34,119 bases of DNA from Synergistaceae bacterium (lineage in GTDB: Bacteria > Synergistota > Synergistia > Synergistales > Aminobacteriaceae): the NCBI GenBank assembly GCA_017449135.1, contig JAFSKE010000043.1, positions 1-34,119 of the forward strand, given 5' to 3'. Positions 1-7,791 of the stretch are shown here, piece after piece; the stretch's first letter is position 1, and every line of letters begins with the position of its first letter. A program made the position numbers and the translations under genes. Under the pieces are notes generated by a model, which had not been told where the DNA came from, ran no database searches, and was given only the letters and a program-made list of their open reading frames with translations.

Positions 1-28
1 CTATGAATTTAAGTCGGAGGAAAGAAAT

Positions 29-670
29 TTGTCATTATTAATAGTAACAGTGCTTGTGATTTCAATATGCCTGAATGTCTTTCTTGTAATGCGTAAGAAA
101 GCCGCCCGCAATCATTCCGTCAGGTCAACGATTTTATCAGGAATTAAGAACGTAAGCGAACTTGCGACAATCCGAGAGCGTTTTCAATCGATAGTAGCCT
201 ACTCTGACGGTGTAAAAATCCCTTTCATGAATATAAATTTTCCCGGAACTACACGAAAATTCATGATGAAATATTATGGAACAATAGTGTGCGGTTGTGA
301 TTTATCCAGGGCGCAGGTATCAGAGAGATTTGACGTGAACAGGGTTAAAATAACTTTGCCGAAAAGCAAAATTTTAGATGTTTATGCAGATGTCAACAGC
401 TTTGAAATTTACGATCAGAGTGCAGGAATATTTACGTCTGTAAAACTTGAGGATCAAAATCGTGAAGTTATGGCGGATTTAGAAAAGGTAAAAATTCACG
501 AAATCGAGAACGGAATATTGGAGCAGTCGGACAACAACGCCAGAAAGATTTTAACGTCCGTCGTTGCAACAACAGGAATGGAGGCCGAAATAATTTTCAC
601 GGAAGAGTTTACCCCTCCGTTAATTACACACACAGAGGCAGAGGCTATCCCATGCGAATTAAAATCATAA
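29..670 (+). CDS. DUF4230-type membrane-anchored protein
   Basis: A 213-residue protein with one N-terminal hydrophobic helix (about residues 3-20) followed by RKK, which fits a membrane anchor with a large soluble domain. The central part (ELATIRERFQSIV, then a beta-rich stretch with VNRVKITLPKSKIL) resembles the DUF4230 family, whose function is not established. I chose the TTG start at 29 because a strong GGAGG lies at 16-20, 8 nt upstream. The 3' end overlaps the nagA start by 19 nt, so the two are probably translationally coupled. There is no catalytic signature. The family call rests on remembered pattern similarity and was not searched. Confidence 0.72.
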   Translation: MSLLIVTVLVISICLNVFLVMRKKAARNHSVRSTILSGIKNVSELATIRERFQSIVAYSDGVKIPFMNINFPGTTRKFMMKYYGTIVCGCDLSRAQVSERFDVNRVKITLPKSKILDVYADVNSFEIYDQSAGIFTSVKLEDQNREVMADLEKVKIHEIENGILEQSDNNARKILTSVVATTGMEAEIIFTEEFTPPLITHTEAEAIPCELKS

Positions 671-1773
671 ATGGAAATATCTTCAGACCTGACAATAAAT
701 TTCACAAAGGCGACATTGAGATTTCCGACGGAATAATCGTAAACGAAACTCACGAAAATTCAGGAATTGAAACAATCGACGCTGAAAACAAGTTTATAAT
801 ACCCGCATTAACAGACATTCATTTTCACGGTTGTAACGGCCATGATTTTTGTGAAGGCACACAGGAGGCATTACAGGCGATTTCAGACTATGAAAATTCT
901 GTGGGAGTTTTGACAATCTGCCCTGCAACGATGACACTTCCTGTTGAAAAGTTAAAAAATATTATGATTTCGGCGAAAGAATTTAGCGGACACAACACGA
1001 ATTTAGCCGGAATATATCTTGAAGGGCCTTTTATATCAGAACATAAAATCGGAGCTCAAAATCCGAAATACATAATAAAACCCGATATTGAAATTTTGAA
1101 GACGTTGCAAAAACTTTCGGGAGGCTTGATAAAAATAGCAGTCATAGCCCCTGAAGTCGAAAACGGATTAGAATTTATCGAACAGGCAAAGGTCATTACA
1201 AAACTTTCAATCGGCCATACTGTGAGCAATTACGAGACAGCGAAAAAGGCGTTTAATTCCGGCGTAACACAGGCTACACACTTATTTAATGCCATGACCC
1301 CGATAAATCACCGTGAACCCGGAGTAATTATCGCAGCGTTTGAGAATAATAACGTTAATGTCGAAATAATCTGCGATGGCGTTCATTTACATTCAGCGAT
1401 AGTCAGAAATGTGTTAAAAGTTTTCGGTTCTGACAGAGTAATTTTTATAAGTGATTCAATGGAAGCAACGGGAAAGCCTGACGGAGAATATGAATTGGGC
1501 GGTCAGAAAGTCATAAAAACAGGCAACAAGGCATTATTAGAAAATGGCACGATTGCAGGCAGTGTAACGAATTTATTTGACTGTATGAAGAAAAGTGTTT
1601 TAGAAATGGGAGTCGAATTTGAAACGGCGATAAAATGTTCAGCTGTAAACCCTGTTAAGGCACTTGGAATTTATGATAAACAAGGCAGTATTGAGGCTGG
1701 GAAACTTGCGAAAATATTAATTCTCGACAAAAACCTAAATATCGCAAATATAGTCTCCCCGTCTCAATCTTAA
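652..1773 (+). CDS. nagA: N-acetylglucosamine-6-phosphate deacetylase
   Basis: This amidohydrolase removes the acetyl group from GlcNAc-6-phosphate to give glucosamine-6-phosphate and acetate, in amino-sugar catabolism and cell-wall recycling. At 373 residues it is close to the usual length. Visible motifs are the metal-binding HFHG with H57 and H59 followed by CNGHDF, then LEGPFIS, the metal-ligand region SIGHT, ATHLFNAM, DGVHLH and the catalytic-Asp motif ISDSMEATG. The C-terminal GSIEAGKLAKILILD is typical of amidohydrolases. It starts inside the preceding DUF4230-type gene. No nagB or PTS gene is in view. Its stop lies 1 nt from the stop of the convergent Sel1 gene. Confidence 0.95.
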   Translation: MRIKIINGNIFRPDNKFHKGDIEISDGIIVNETHENSGIETIDAENKFIIPALTDIHFHGCNGHDFCEGTQEALQAISDYENSVGVLTICPATMTLPVEKLKNIMISAKEFSGHNTNLAGIYLEGPFISEHKIGAQNPKYIIKPDIEILKTLQKLSGGLIKIAVIAPEVENGLEFIEQAKVITKLSIGHTVSNYETAKKAFNSGVTQATHLFNAMTPINHREPGVIIAAFENNNVNVEIICDGVHLHSAIVRNVLKVFGSDRVIFISDSMEATGKPDGEYELGGQKVIKTGNKALLENGTIAGSVTNLFDCMKKSVLEMGVEFETAIKCSAVNPVKALGIYDKQGSIEAGKLAKILILDKNLNIANIVSPSQS

Positions 1774-1774
1774 A

Positions 1775-2719
1775 TTAATTTGTCCCCAGTCGTTTCAATG
1801 CTTCCTGAGCTTCGGCCTTAATGTCTTGGTCATCGTCCTGTTCAGCGGCTTTAGTGTACCATTCGATAGCTTTTTTGCGATTCCAATCACGTGATTTCTG
1901 GGATTTTGAAGTCATACCGTTTTCGTAAGTTACTCCGAGATTTCTAAAAGCAGTCGGATAGCCTTGTTCAGCGGATTTCTTGAACCATTCGATGGCTTTA
2001 TTTCTGTTGCGTTTCACAAAAATTCCGTCCTCGTACATTGTTCCGAGATTGTTTTGAGAGATTGCGTCTCCCTGTTCAGCGGCCTTAGTGTAGAGTTCAA
2101 AAGCTCTTGCAGTGTCTTTTTTGACCCCCAAGCCGTTTTGACACAAATAACCCAAAGTTCTCAAGGCATAGGCGTTTTCCTGTGCAGCGGATTTTTCGAG
2201 CCATTCAGCACCCTTTGAATAATCCTGTTCAGTTCCGAAGCCGTTAATATACATTCTTCCGACGTTGTATTGAGGAATGTCAGCACCTGATTCTGCGGCT
2301 TTAGTATAGAGTTCGAGGGCTTTTTGTTCGTCTTTTTCAACAGCGATTCCGTTTTCGTAGTAAAATCCGAGTTCGTTTAACGATCTTGTCATTCCAAATT
2401 CTGCACCTTTAGAATAGTATTTGAAGGCTTCTTCGTCATTTTCTTCGACACCGAGACCGTTTTGATACATTGAGCCTAAATTGTCAAAAGCGTAAGGGTA
2501 ATTTTGCTCGGCAGATTTGAGATACCATTTCATTGCTTCGGAGTAATTTTGTTCGACACCTTCGCCGTTATTGTAAGCTACGCCAATTCTGTTTTGAGCT
2601 TCAGCGTCCCCGTTTTCGGCAAGTTTTAGAGTAGCATTGAAGTCGAAATTTTCGTCATCAGCTACTGCAAGGCCTGCAACAATCATAATTAACAAAACTG
2701 AAAGAATAAATTTTTTCAT
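1775..2719 (-). CDS. Exported Sel1-repeat (TPR-like) protein
   Basis: A 314-residue protein with a clean signal peptide (KK, hydrophobic core, then GLAVA before DDEN), so probably periplasmic. The mature part is a run of about seven Sel1-like repeats of 36 residues, recognisable by A..WY.KSAEQ, A..NLG.MY.NG.GV and similar phrases. Sel1 repeats form alpha-solenoid scaffolds for protein-protein interaction, and no enzymatic domain is present. AAAGGAG lies just upstream of the ATG. The gene is divergent from cheY and convergent with nagA. The exact role cannot be read from sequence. Confidence 0.9.
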   Translation of the reverse strand: MKKFILSVLLIMIVAGLAVADDENFDFNATLKLAENGDAEAQNRIGVAYNNGEGVEQNYSEAMKWYLKSAEQNYPYAFDNLGSMYQNGLGVEENDEEAFKYYSKGAEFGMTRSLNELGFYYENGIAVEKDEQKALELYTKAAESGADIPQYNVGRMYINGFGTEQDYSKGAEWLEKSAAQENAYALRTLGYLCQNGLGVKKDTARAFELYTKAAEQGDAISQNNLGTMYEDGIFVKRNRNKAIEWFKKSAEQGYPTAFRNLGVTYENGMTSKSQKSRDWNRKKAIEWYTKAAEQDDDQDIKAEAQEALKRLGTN

Positions 2720-2782
2720 TATAATAAAAGTCTCCTTTGAATGAATTTGATAATATTTTACAACTTAACAAAAATTTTTTCG

Positions 2783-2791
2783 TGTTATAAT
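2783..2791 (+). promoter_or_regulatory. Extended -10 promoter of cheY
   Basis: TGTTATAAT (TG at 2783-2784, TATAAT at 2786-2791) lies about 47 nt upstream of the cheY start. This is a perfect sigma-A type extended -10. The -35 is poor; TTAACA at 2765-2770 with a 15-nt spacer is the best candidate. The same TGTTATAAT form precedes secG. Confidence 0.6.
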
Positions 2792-2838
2792 GCTAATTAA
2801 AATTACAAAATTTTTTAATCAGGAGAGATTTCAAGATT

Positions 2839-3201
2839 ATGGGAAAAAAAGTTTTAATCGTCGATGACGCAGCTTTTATGCGTATGATGTTAAAGGATAT
2901 TTTGACGAAAAATGATTTTGAAGTTGTTGCAGAAGCTGAGAACGGCAAAGCAGGTGTTGCGGCGTTTCAGAAATACAAACCCGACATAATCACGATGGAT
3001 ATTACTATGCCTGAAATGAACGGGATTGATGCTGTCAAAGCGATTAAGGCACTTGATCCGAGCGTAAAAATCGTCATGGTTTCGGCAATGGGACAACAGC
3101 CGATGGTCATTGAGGCAATTCAGGCAGGTGCAAACGATTTCATCGTAAAACCTTTCCAGCCCGAACGAGTTATTGAAGCCATAACGAAGGTGCTGTCATA
3201 A
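2839..3201 (+). CDS. cheY: Chemotaxis response regulator CheY
   Basis: A single receiver domain of 120 residues with no output domain, as in CheY. The acidic pocket D9-D10, phospho-acceptor D54 (ITMDITMPEMNG), S82 (MVSAMG) and K104 (IVKPF) are all present. When phosphorylated, CheY binds the flagellar motor switch and changes rotation. Its position immediately before fliO-fliP-fliQ supports a motility role rather than a generic receiver. The start is supported by AGGAGAG at 2821-2827. An extended -10 promoter lies upstream, so it probably leads the fli operon. Confidence 0.93.
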   Translation: MGKKVLIVDDAAFMRMMLKDILTKNDFEVVAEAENGKAGVAAFQKYKPDIITMDITMPEMNGIDAVKAIKALDPSVKIVMVSAMGQQPMVIEAIQAGANDFIVKPFQPERVIEAITKVLS

Positions 3202-3202
3202 A

Positions 3203-3484
3203 ATTCACGATGTAACACTTACAGCCTATGTCATAAAAGCTGTAATTGCATTAATTATAATGTCGTTGTGTTCGATAATACTTGTAAAACTTGCGAAAAG
3301 ACATAATTTGAAATCAAAAAGCACATCGGCATTAAATGTTGAAATTTTGTCGTCCCTGCATTTAACGGGCAGGGATATATTTTATGTAGTTCGCTGCGGC
3401 CATGACGTTATAGCATTTGTCTTAACCCCCAACGGAGCGTCATTAATGGGCAGGTGGAATTATGACGAATGGATTAAAAACTAA
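3203..3484 (+). CDS. fliO: Flagellar biosynthesis protein FliO, probable ATT start
   Basis: A short FliO-type protein directly before fliP. The ATG at 3260 would give only 74 residues and cut the membrane helix in half. The same frame is open upstream to a stop at 3182, and residues encoded from about 3212 (VTLTAYVIKAVIALII, then MSLCSIILVKLAKR) form one continuous transmembrane helix. No ATG, GTG or TTG is available in that extension. An ATT at 3203 lies 12 nt after GAAGG (3186-3190). I therefore infer a rare ATT start giving about 93 residues. The cytoplasmic part (LHLTGRDIFYVVRCGHDVIAFVL) fits FliO. The gene overlaps fliP by 23 nt. Confidence 0.72.
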   Translation: MHDVTLTAYVIKAVIALIIMSLCSIILVKLAKRHNLKSKSTSALNVEILSSLHLTGRDIFYVVRCGHDVIAFVLTPNGASLMGRWNYDEWIKN

Positions 3485-4268
3485 AATCGTAATTTTTGCG
3501 TTAATTTTAGTTTTATGTTTTTGTGGAATTTCGACAGCGGCGATGTTAAATCCCCCTACAGCTCCTTCGTTGTCGGGAAATATTCCGTTGCCTTCGTTGA
3601 CTCTCGGAGTAGGTCAGGCAGACACCCCGCGAGATGTAGCTTTGACGTTGCAGATACTGGCCTTAATGACAATATTAAGCCTTGTTCCTGCAATTTTATT
3701 AATGGTTACAAGTTTCACGAGAATTATAATAGTTTTAGGTTTTGTTCAGCGTGCAATAGGTCTCCAGCAGTCTCCGCCTCAACAGGTAATAGCAGGATTG
3801 TCGTTATTTTTGACTATGTTTACGATGTATCCGACATGGACGCAGGTTTATGATAATGCTTTGTCGCCGTATTTGTCAGGAAATATAACATCTCAGCAGG
3901 CTTGGGAAAATTCAATAAAACCCGTTCGTGATTTCATGTTTCGATATACACGTCAGGAGGAGTTGTCGTTAATGATTTCGATGTCAGAATCTCCGAGACC
4001 TGCGAATCAGTCAGAAGTTCCGACACGTGTTTTAATTCCTGCATTCATGTTAAGCGAATTAAAAACAGCTTTTCAAATGGGCGTAGTAATTTACATTCCG
4101 TTTTTAGTCGTTGACATGGTAGTTTCAAGTGTTTTGCTGGCTATGGGAATGATGATGCTGCCTCCGATGATGATTTCTCTGCCGTTCAAGATATTATTAT
4201 TTATCATGGCTGACGGCTGGAATTTAGTTGTAATGAGTGTATTAAAAAGTTTTACGAATATACCGTAA
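3462..4268 (+). CDS. fliP: Flagellar export gate protein FliP
   Basis: FliP is a core subunit of the flagellar type III export gate, forming a FliP-FliQ-FliR complex in the inner membrane. The 268-residue protein has an N-terminal signal sequence (hydrophobic stretch ending GISTAA). It carries the family hallmarks: the long helix LLMVTSFTRIIIVLGFVQRAIG, QQSPPQQVIAGLSLFLTMF and the C-terminal VVDMVVSSVLLAMGMMMLPP segment. The start at 3462 is supported by AGGTGG a few bases upstream and lies within fliO. fliQ follows after 12 nt. Confidence 0.97.
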   Translation: MTNGLKTKIVIFALILVLCFCGISTAAMLNPPTAPSLSGNIPLPSLTLGVGQADTPRDVALTLQILALMTILSLVPAILLMVTSFTRIIIVLGFVQRAIGLQQSPPQQVIAGLSLFLTMFTMYPTWTQVYDNALSPYLSGNITSQQAWENSIKPVRDFMFRYTRQEELSLMISMSESPRPANQSEVPTRVLIPAFMLSELKTAFQMGVVIYIPFLVVDMVVSSVLLAMGMMMLPPMMISLPFKILLFIMADGWNLVVMSVLKSFTNIP

Positions 4269-4280
4269 AGAGAGGCAAAT

Positions 4281-4556
4281 ATGAATTTAACGGCATTAAG
4301 TTTATCGGACATTTTCACGGGAGCGATATGGACAATGATTGCAGTAACGTTGCCTATATTGCTAACTGCAATGATAATAGGGTTATTCATAGGGATTTTG
4401 CAGACGGCTACATCGATACAGGAACAGACATTAATTTTTATCCCTAAGATTTTAGCAGTCTTTTTGTGCATAGTCTTGTTATCCCCATGGATAGGACAAA
4501 GAATGTTAGTGATGACCAGAGAAATTTTAGGACAGTTAGAGAGGTTTATACAGTGA
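4281..4556 (+). CDS. fliQ: Flagellar export gate protein FliQ
   Basis: A 91-residue protein with two transmembrane helices separated by a short charged loop, as in FliQ. Family phrases are visible: TGAIWTMIAVTLPILL, IGLFIGILQTATSIQEQTL and FIPKILAVFL. It assembles with FliP and FliR in the flagellar type III export gate. AGAGG precedes the ATG. The stop TGA overlaps the GTG start of the next gene (GTGA), so translation is probably coupled. FliR, normally next, is displaced about 4 kb downstream. Confidence 0.95.
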   Translation: MNLTALSLSDIFTGAIWTMIAVTLPILLTAMIIGLFIGILQTATSIQEQTLIFIPKILAVFLCIVLLSPWIGQRMLVMTREILGQLERFIQ

Positions 4557-5323
4557 AGAAATTTTTATTGATATTAATATTTTTGTGTAGTTTTGTAAAT
4601 CATTCAGAGGCTGTAATCCGTTATAAAGTCGGAATAATCGGAGCAATGGACGTTGAAGTTAATTTGTTGAAGGAAAGAGCAAAGATTTCCCGAAAAGTTA
4701 TTGAGGCTGACATGGAATTTTGCGTCGGTAGGCTTGATGATGTCAATGTTGTAATCGTCAAATGCGGAATGGGCAAGGTAAACGCAGGAATTTGCGCACA
4801 GATGTTAATTGATGTTTTCGATGTCGACTGCATAATCAACACAGGCGTTGCAGGGGCGTTAAATCCCAAATTAAACATCGGCGATATAGTAATCGGCTCT
4901 GATGTAGTCCAGCATGATTACGATGTTACCCCGATAGGCTTTAAGCGAGGTGAAATCCCCTACACAGGGAAAGTAGCATTTGAGAGCGATAAAAATCTTA
5001 TTGAGCAGGCCTTCAAAGCAGTACAGGCGACATTTCCGAAACTTCAAGTCATAAAAGGCAGAATATGCACGGGAGATCAGTTTATATCGACGAAGGAACA
5101 AAAAGAAAAAATAACGTCAAACTTCGGCGGAGATTGCTGCGAAATGGAAAGCGGTGCAATAGCTCAGGTTTGTTATTTGAACAGAATACCATTTGTAATA
5201 ATCCGTGCTATATCAGATAAAGCCGATGATACGCAGACAGTAGATTTTCAGGAATTTGAAGCTGAAACGGCAAGAAATTGTGCAGCAATAACTGAATATA
5301 TGGTGAAAAATCTGACAATGTAA
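4553..5323 (+). CDS. mtnN: MTA/SAH nucleosidase with signal peptide
   Basis: 5'-methylthioadenosine/S-adenosylhomocysteine nucleosidase cleaves adenine from MTA and SAH. The core contains GIIGAMDVEV, CGMGKVNAG, INTGVAGAL, IVIGSDVVQHDYDVTPIGF, CTGDQFI, EMESGAIAQVC and AISDKAD, covering substrate loops, the catalytic Glu region and the catalytic Asp. I chose GTG at 4553: it overlaps the fliQ stop, has GAGAGG upstream, and begins with KKFLLILIFLCSFVNHSEA, a good signal peptide ahead of the domain at about residue 24. An upstream in-frame ATG at 4466 lies inside fliQ and lacks support. Most MTANs are cytosolic; an exported one is unusual, although Borrelia Bgp is a precedent. Confidence 0.9.
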   Translation: MKKFLLILIFLCSFVNHSEAVIRYKVGIIGAMDVEVNLLKERAKISRKVIEADMEFCVGRLDDVNVVIVKCGMGKVNAGICAQMLIDVFDVDCIINTGVAGALNPKLNIGDIVIGSDVVQHDYDVTPIGFKRGEIPYTGKVAFESDKNLIEQAFKAVQATFPKLQVIKGRICTGDQFISTKEQKEKITSNFGGDCCEMESGAIAQVCYLNRIPFVIIRAISDKADDTQTVDFQEFEAETARNCAAITEYMVKNLTM

Positions 5324-5338
5324 ATCTGAAAAAAATGT

Positions 5339-5366
5339 TTGCCTTTTCAAAATTTTGTATTATTAT
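5339..5366 (+). promoter_or_regulatory. Candidate feoB promoter
   Basis: TTGCCT (5339-5344) and TATTAT (5361-5366) are separated by 16 nt in the 92-nt gap before feoB. They would start transcription about 40 nt upstream of the coding region. No convincing Fur or DtxR operator is seen. The call is by eye only. Confidence 0.4.
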
Positions 5367-5415
5367 TAATAAAGTTTGATTTAACAAAAAAATTTTTGAA
5401 AGGAAAACGGACTTA

Positions 5416-7776
5416 ATGACAACCGAAAAAACTCTTAAAGAGCTTAATGTAAACGAAACTGCGATTATTAAGGCTGTCGGAGGACAGGGAAGTTTGAGAC
5501 AGCATTTGTTAGACATGGGAATAATTCCCGGAGCAGAAGTCAGAATGATAAAAATCGCTCCTATGGGAGACCCGATTGAAATCAGGATTCACGATTACGA
5601 ATTAACGTTGAGAGTTGACGATGCCGAAAAAATCACAATCGACACGTCAGCTCCGGCACAATCTAAAATTCACAGCCTTGAAACTCTGCGTGAAAGCACT
5701 AAAATCGAACACCCCGGATTAGGCGAAGAAGGAAAGTATCATGTCAACGACAAAAACGAACCTTTGCCCGACGGAACGATTTTAACCTATGCACTCGCAG
5801 GCAATCAAAATTCAGGCAAGACAACGCTTTTCAATCAATTAACGGGAGCAAGGCAGAGGATAGGGAATTTTCCAGGTGTTACAGTAAGCCGAAAAGACGG
5901 AGTTATCAAGGGACACCCAGAAACGCTTGTAACGGATTTACCCGGCATTTATTCAATGTCTCCATACAGCGGTGAAGAAATGATTTCCCGTCATTTTATC
6001 CTGAATGAGAAGCCAAAAGCAATAATTAACATCATTGACGCTACAAACATAGAGAGAAATTTATATCTCACTGTTCAATTATTAGAAATGCAGGTACCTA
6101 TGGTTGTAGCTGTAAACATGATGGACGAATTAAGCGGAAACGGCGGAACTATAGACATTAACAGAATGGAAGACATGTTGGGAGTTCCTGTAATTCCTAT
6201 TTCAGCGTTAAAGAATAAGGGTGTTGATGAGTTAATTCGACATGCTATACATATAGCACGTTATCAGGAGAGGCCAAAACGTTATGATTTCTGTGATGAA
6301 AACGATCACGGCGGTGCAGTTCACAGATGTTTACACGCAATTTCGCATTTAATAAAAGATCATGCCGAACGTGTGGGACTGCCTTTAAGGTTTGCAGCAA
6401 GCAAAGTAGCTGAGAACGACCCGTTAATCCTGAAGCAGTTAAAACTCGAACAGAATGAACTTGAAATGCTTGAACACATCATAATTCAAATGGAGAACGA
6501 ACGAGGCCTTGACAGAAACGCTGCCATAGCCGATATGAGATTTGAATTTATACGCAAAGTCTGTTCGCAAACCGTTGTGAAGCCCAAAGAAAGCAGGGAA
6601 CACAAACGCAGTCAGGCCATCGATAAAATCTTAACTGGCAAATACACTGCAATTCCTGTGTTTATAGCAGTTATGACGGCGATATTCTTTTTGACATTCA
6701 ACGTTATAGGGGCATATTTTCAGGAACTTTTAGAGGGCGGAATTGATACCCTGACGCAGACTGTAGACGCTTTTATGACTTCAATAAATGTCAACGAGGT
6801 AATTCACGGCTTTGTTATAAACGGGCTTTTTGCTGGAATAGGAAGTGTTTTAAGTTTCCTGCCGATAATAATAACGTTATTTTTCTTTTTGTCGATACTT
6901 GAGGATAGCGGCTATACTGCAAGGGTAGCGTTTTTCATGGATAAATTATTGCGGAAAATCGGGCTTTCCGGTCGCAGCATAGTACCGATGTTGATAGGCT
7001 TCGGCTGCACTGTACCTGCTGTAATGTCTACGAGAACACTCCCCAGCGAAAGAGACAGACGAATGACGATATTATTAACTCCGTTCATGAGCTGTACTGC
7101 TAAACTTCCGATTTATGCGTTCTTCGTGAATGCCTTTTTCCCTCAACACGGAGGATTAATAATGACGGGCTTATATATTTTAGGAATTGTCGTAGGAATT
7201 TTAGTAGCAGTGCTATATAAGGAAACTTTATTCAGGGGAGAAGCAGTGCCGTTTGTAATGGAACTTCCTAATTACAGAATGCCGGCAGCCAAGAATGTTT
7301 TATGGCTTTTATGGGAGAAGGCAAAGGATTTCCTACAGCGTGCATTTTCAGTTATATTAATAGCAACGATTGTAGTATGGTTTTTGCAGAGTTTTGATAT
7401 ATATTTTAATTTAGTTGACAGCTCTGATGAAAGCATTTTAGCCGTAATATCAGGATTTTTAGTTCCAGTTTTGCGTCCTATAGGCTTAGGGGATTGGAGG
7501 ATAGCAACGTCGTTAATCAACGGTTTCATGGCTAAAGAGAGTGTTGTAGCGACCCTTGAAGTTTTATTCGGTGAGAGTGTTAAAACAGCCATGACATCAT
7601 TAACAGCCGTATCGTTGTTAGTATTTAGTCTGTTATATGCCCCTTGCGTAGCTGCCGTAGCTGCAATAAAACGGGAACTTGGCGGAAAATGGGCTATATG
7701 TGTCGTAATCTGGCAATGTGTCATAGCATGGATATTTGCCATGATAACGAGATTAATTTTTATAGCGTTAATGTAG
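5416..7776 (+). CDS. feoB: Fused FeoA-FeoB ferrous iron transporter
   Basis: Fe(II) uptake GTPase/permease of the inner membrane, 786 residues. An SH3-like FeoA domain occupies residues 7-76 (LKELNVNETAIIKAVGG, LLDMGIIPGAEV). A linker leads to the FeoB G-domain: G1 GNQNSGKTT at 129-137, switch region NFPGVTVSRK at 151-160, G3 DLPG at 174-177, G4 NMMD at 234-237 and a G5-like ISALKN. The permease half carries the two conserved Gate-type segments (LEDSGYTARVAFFMDKLLRKIGLSGRS, with GFGCTVPAVM, and the later GDWRIATSLINGFMAKESVV). FeoA is usually a separate protein, so the fusion is notable. mrp follows with its SD overlapping the feoB stop. Confidence 0.97.
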   Translation: MTTEKTLKELNVNETAIIKAVGGQGSLRQHLLDMGIIPGAEVRMIKIAPMGDPIEIRIHDYELTLRVDDAEKITIDTSAPAQSKIHSLETLRESTKIEHPGLGEEGKYHVNDKNEPLPDGTILTYALAGNQNSGKTTLFNQLTGARQRIGNFPGVTVSRKDGVIKGHPETLVTDLPGIYSMSPYSGEEMISRHFILNEKPKAIINIIDATNIERNLYLTVQLLEMQVPMVVAVNMMDELSGNGGTIDINRMEDMLGVPVIPISALKNKGVDELIRHAIHIARYQERPKRYDFCDENDHGGAVHRCLHAISHLIKDHAERVGLPLRFAASKVAENDPLILKQLKLEQNELEMLEHIIIQMENERGLDRNAAIADMRFEFIRKVCSQTVVKPKESREHKRSQAIDKILTGKYTAIPVFIAVMTAIFFLTFNVIGAYFQELLEGGIDTLTQTVDAFMTSINVNEVIHGFVINGLFAGIGSVLSFLPIIITLFFFLSILEDSGYTARVAFFMDKLLRKIGLSGRSIVPMLIGFGCTVPAVMSTRTLPSERDRRMTILLTPFMSCTAKLPIYAFFVNAFFPQHGGLIMTGLYILGIVVGILVAVLYKETLFRGEAVPFVMELPNYRMPAAKNVLWLLWEKAKDFLQRAFSVILIATIVVWFLQSFDIYFNLVDSSDESILAVISGFLVPVLRPIGLGDWRIATSLINGFMAKESVVATLEVLFGESVKTAMTSLTAVSLLVFSLLYAPCVAAVAAIKRELGGKWAICVVIWQCVIAWIFAMITRLIFIALM

Positions 7777-7791
7777 GAGGAAAAAATTTAT

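Noticed and set aside
1775-2719. Possible DNA tandem repeat array
   Set aside because: The periodicity is that of the Sel1 protein repeat; copies differ at the DNA level and keep the reading frame.
2700-2838. Flagellar sigma-28 promoter before cheY
   Set aside because: No TAAA...GCCGATAA pattern was found; an extended -10 sigma-A type box is a better fit.
4466-4552. Upstream ATG for the MTA/SAH nucleosidase inside fliQ
   Set aside because: No SD, and it would put a polar segment before an evident signal peptide that begins at the GTG at 4553.
7272-7742. Long minus-strand open frame within feoB
   Set aside because: It is a shadow of the FeoB permease region; no SD and no recognisable domain.
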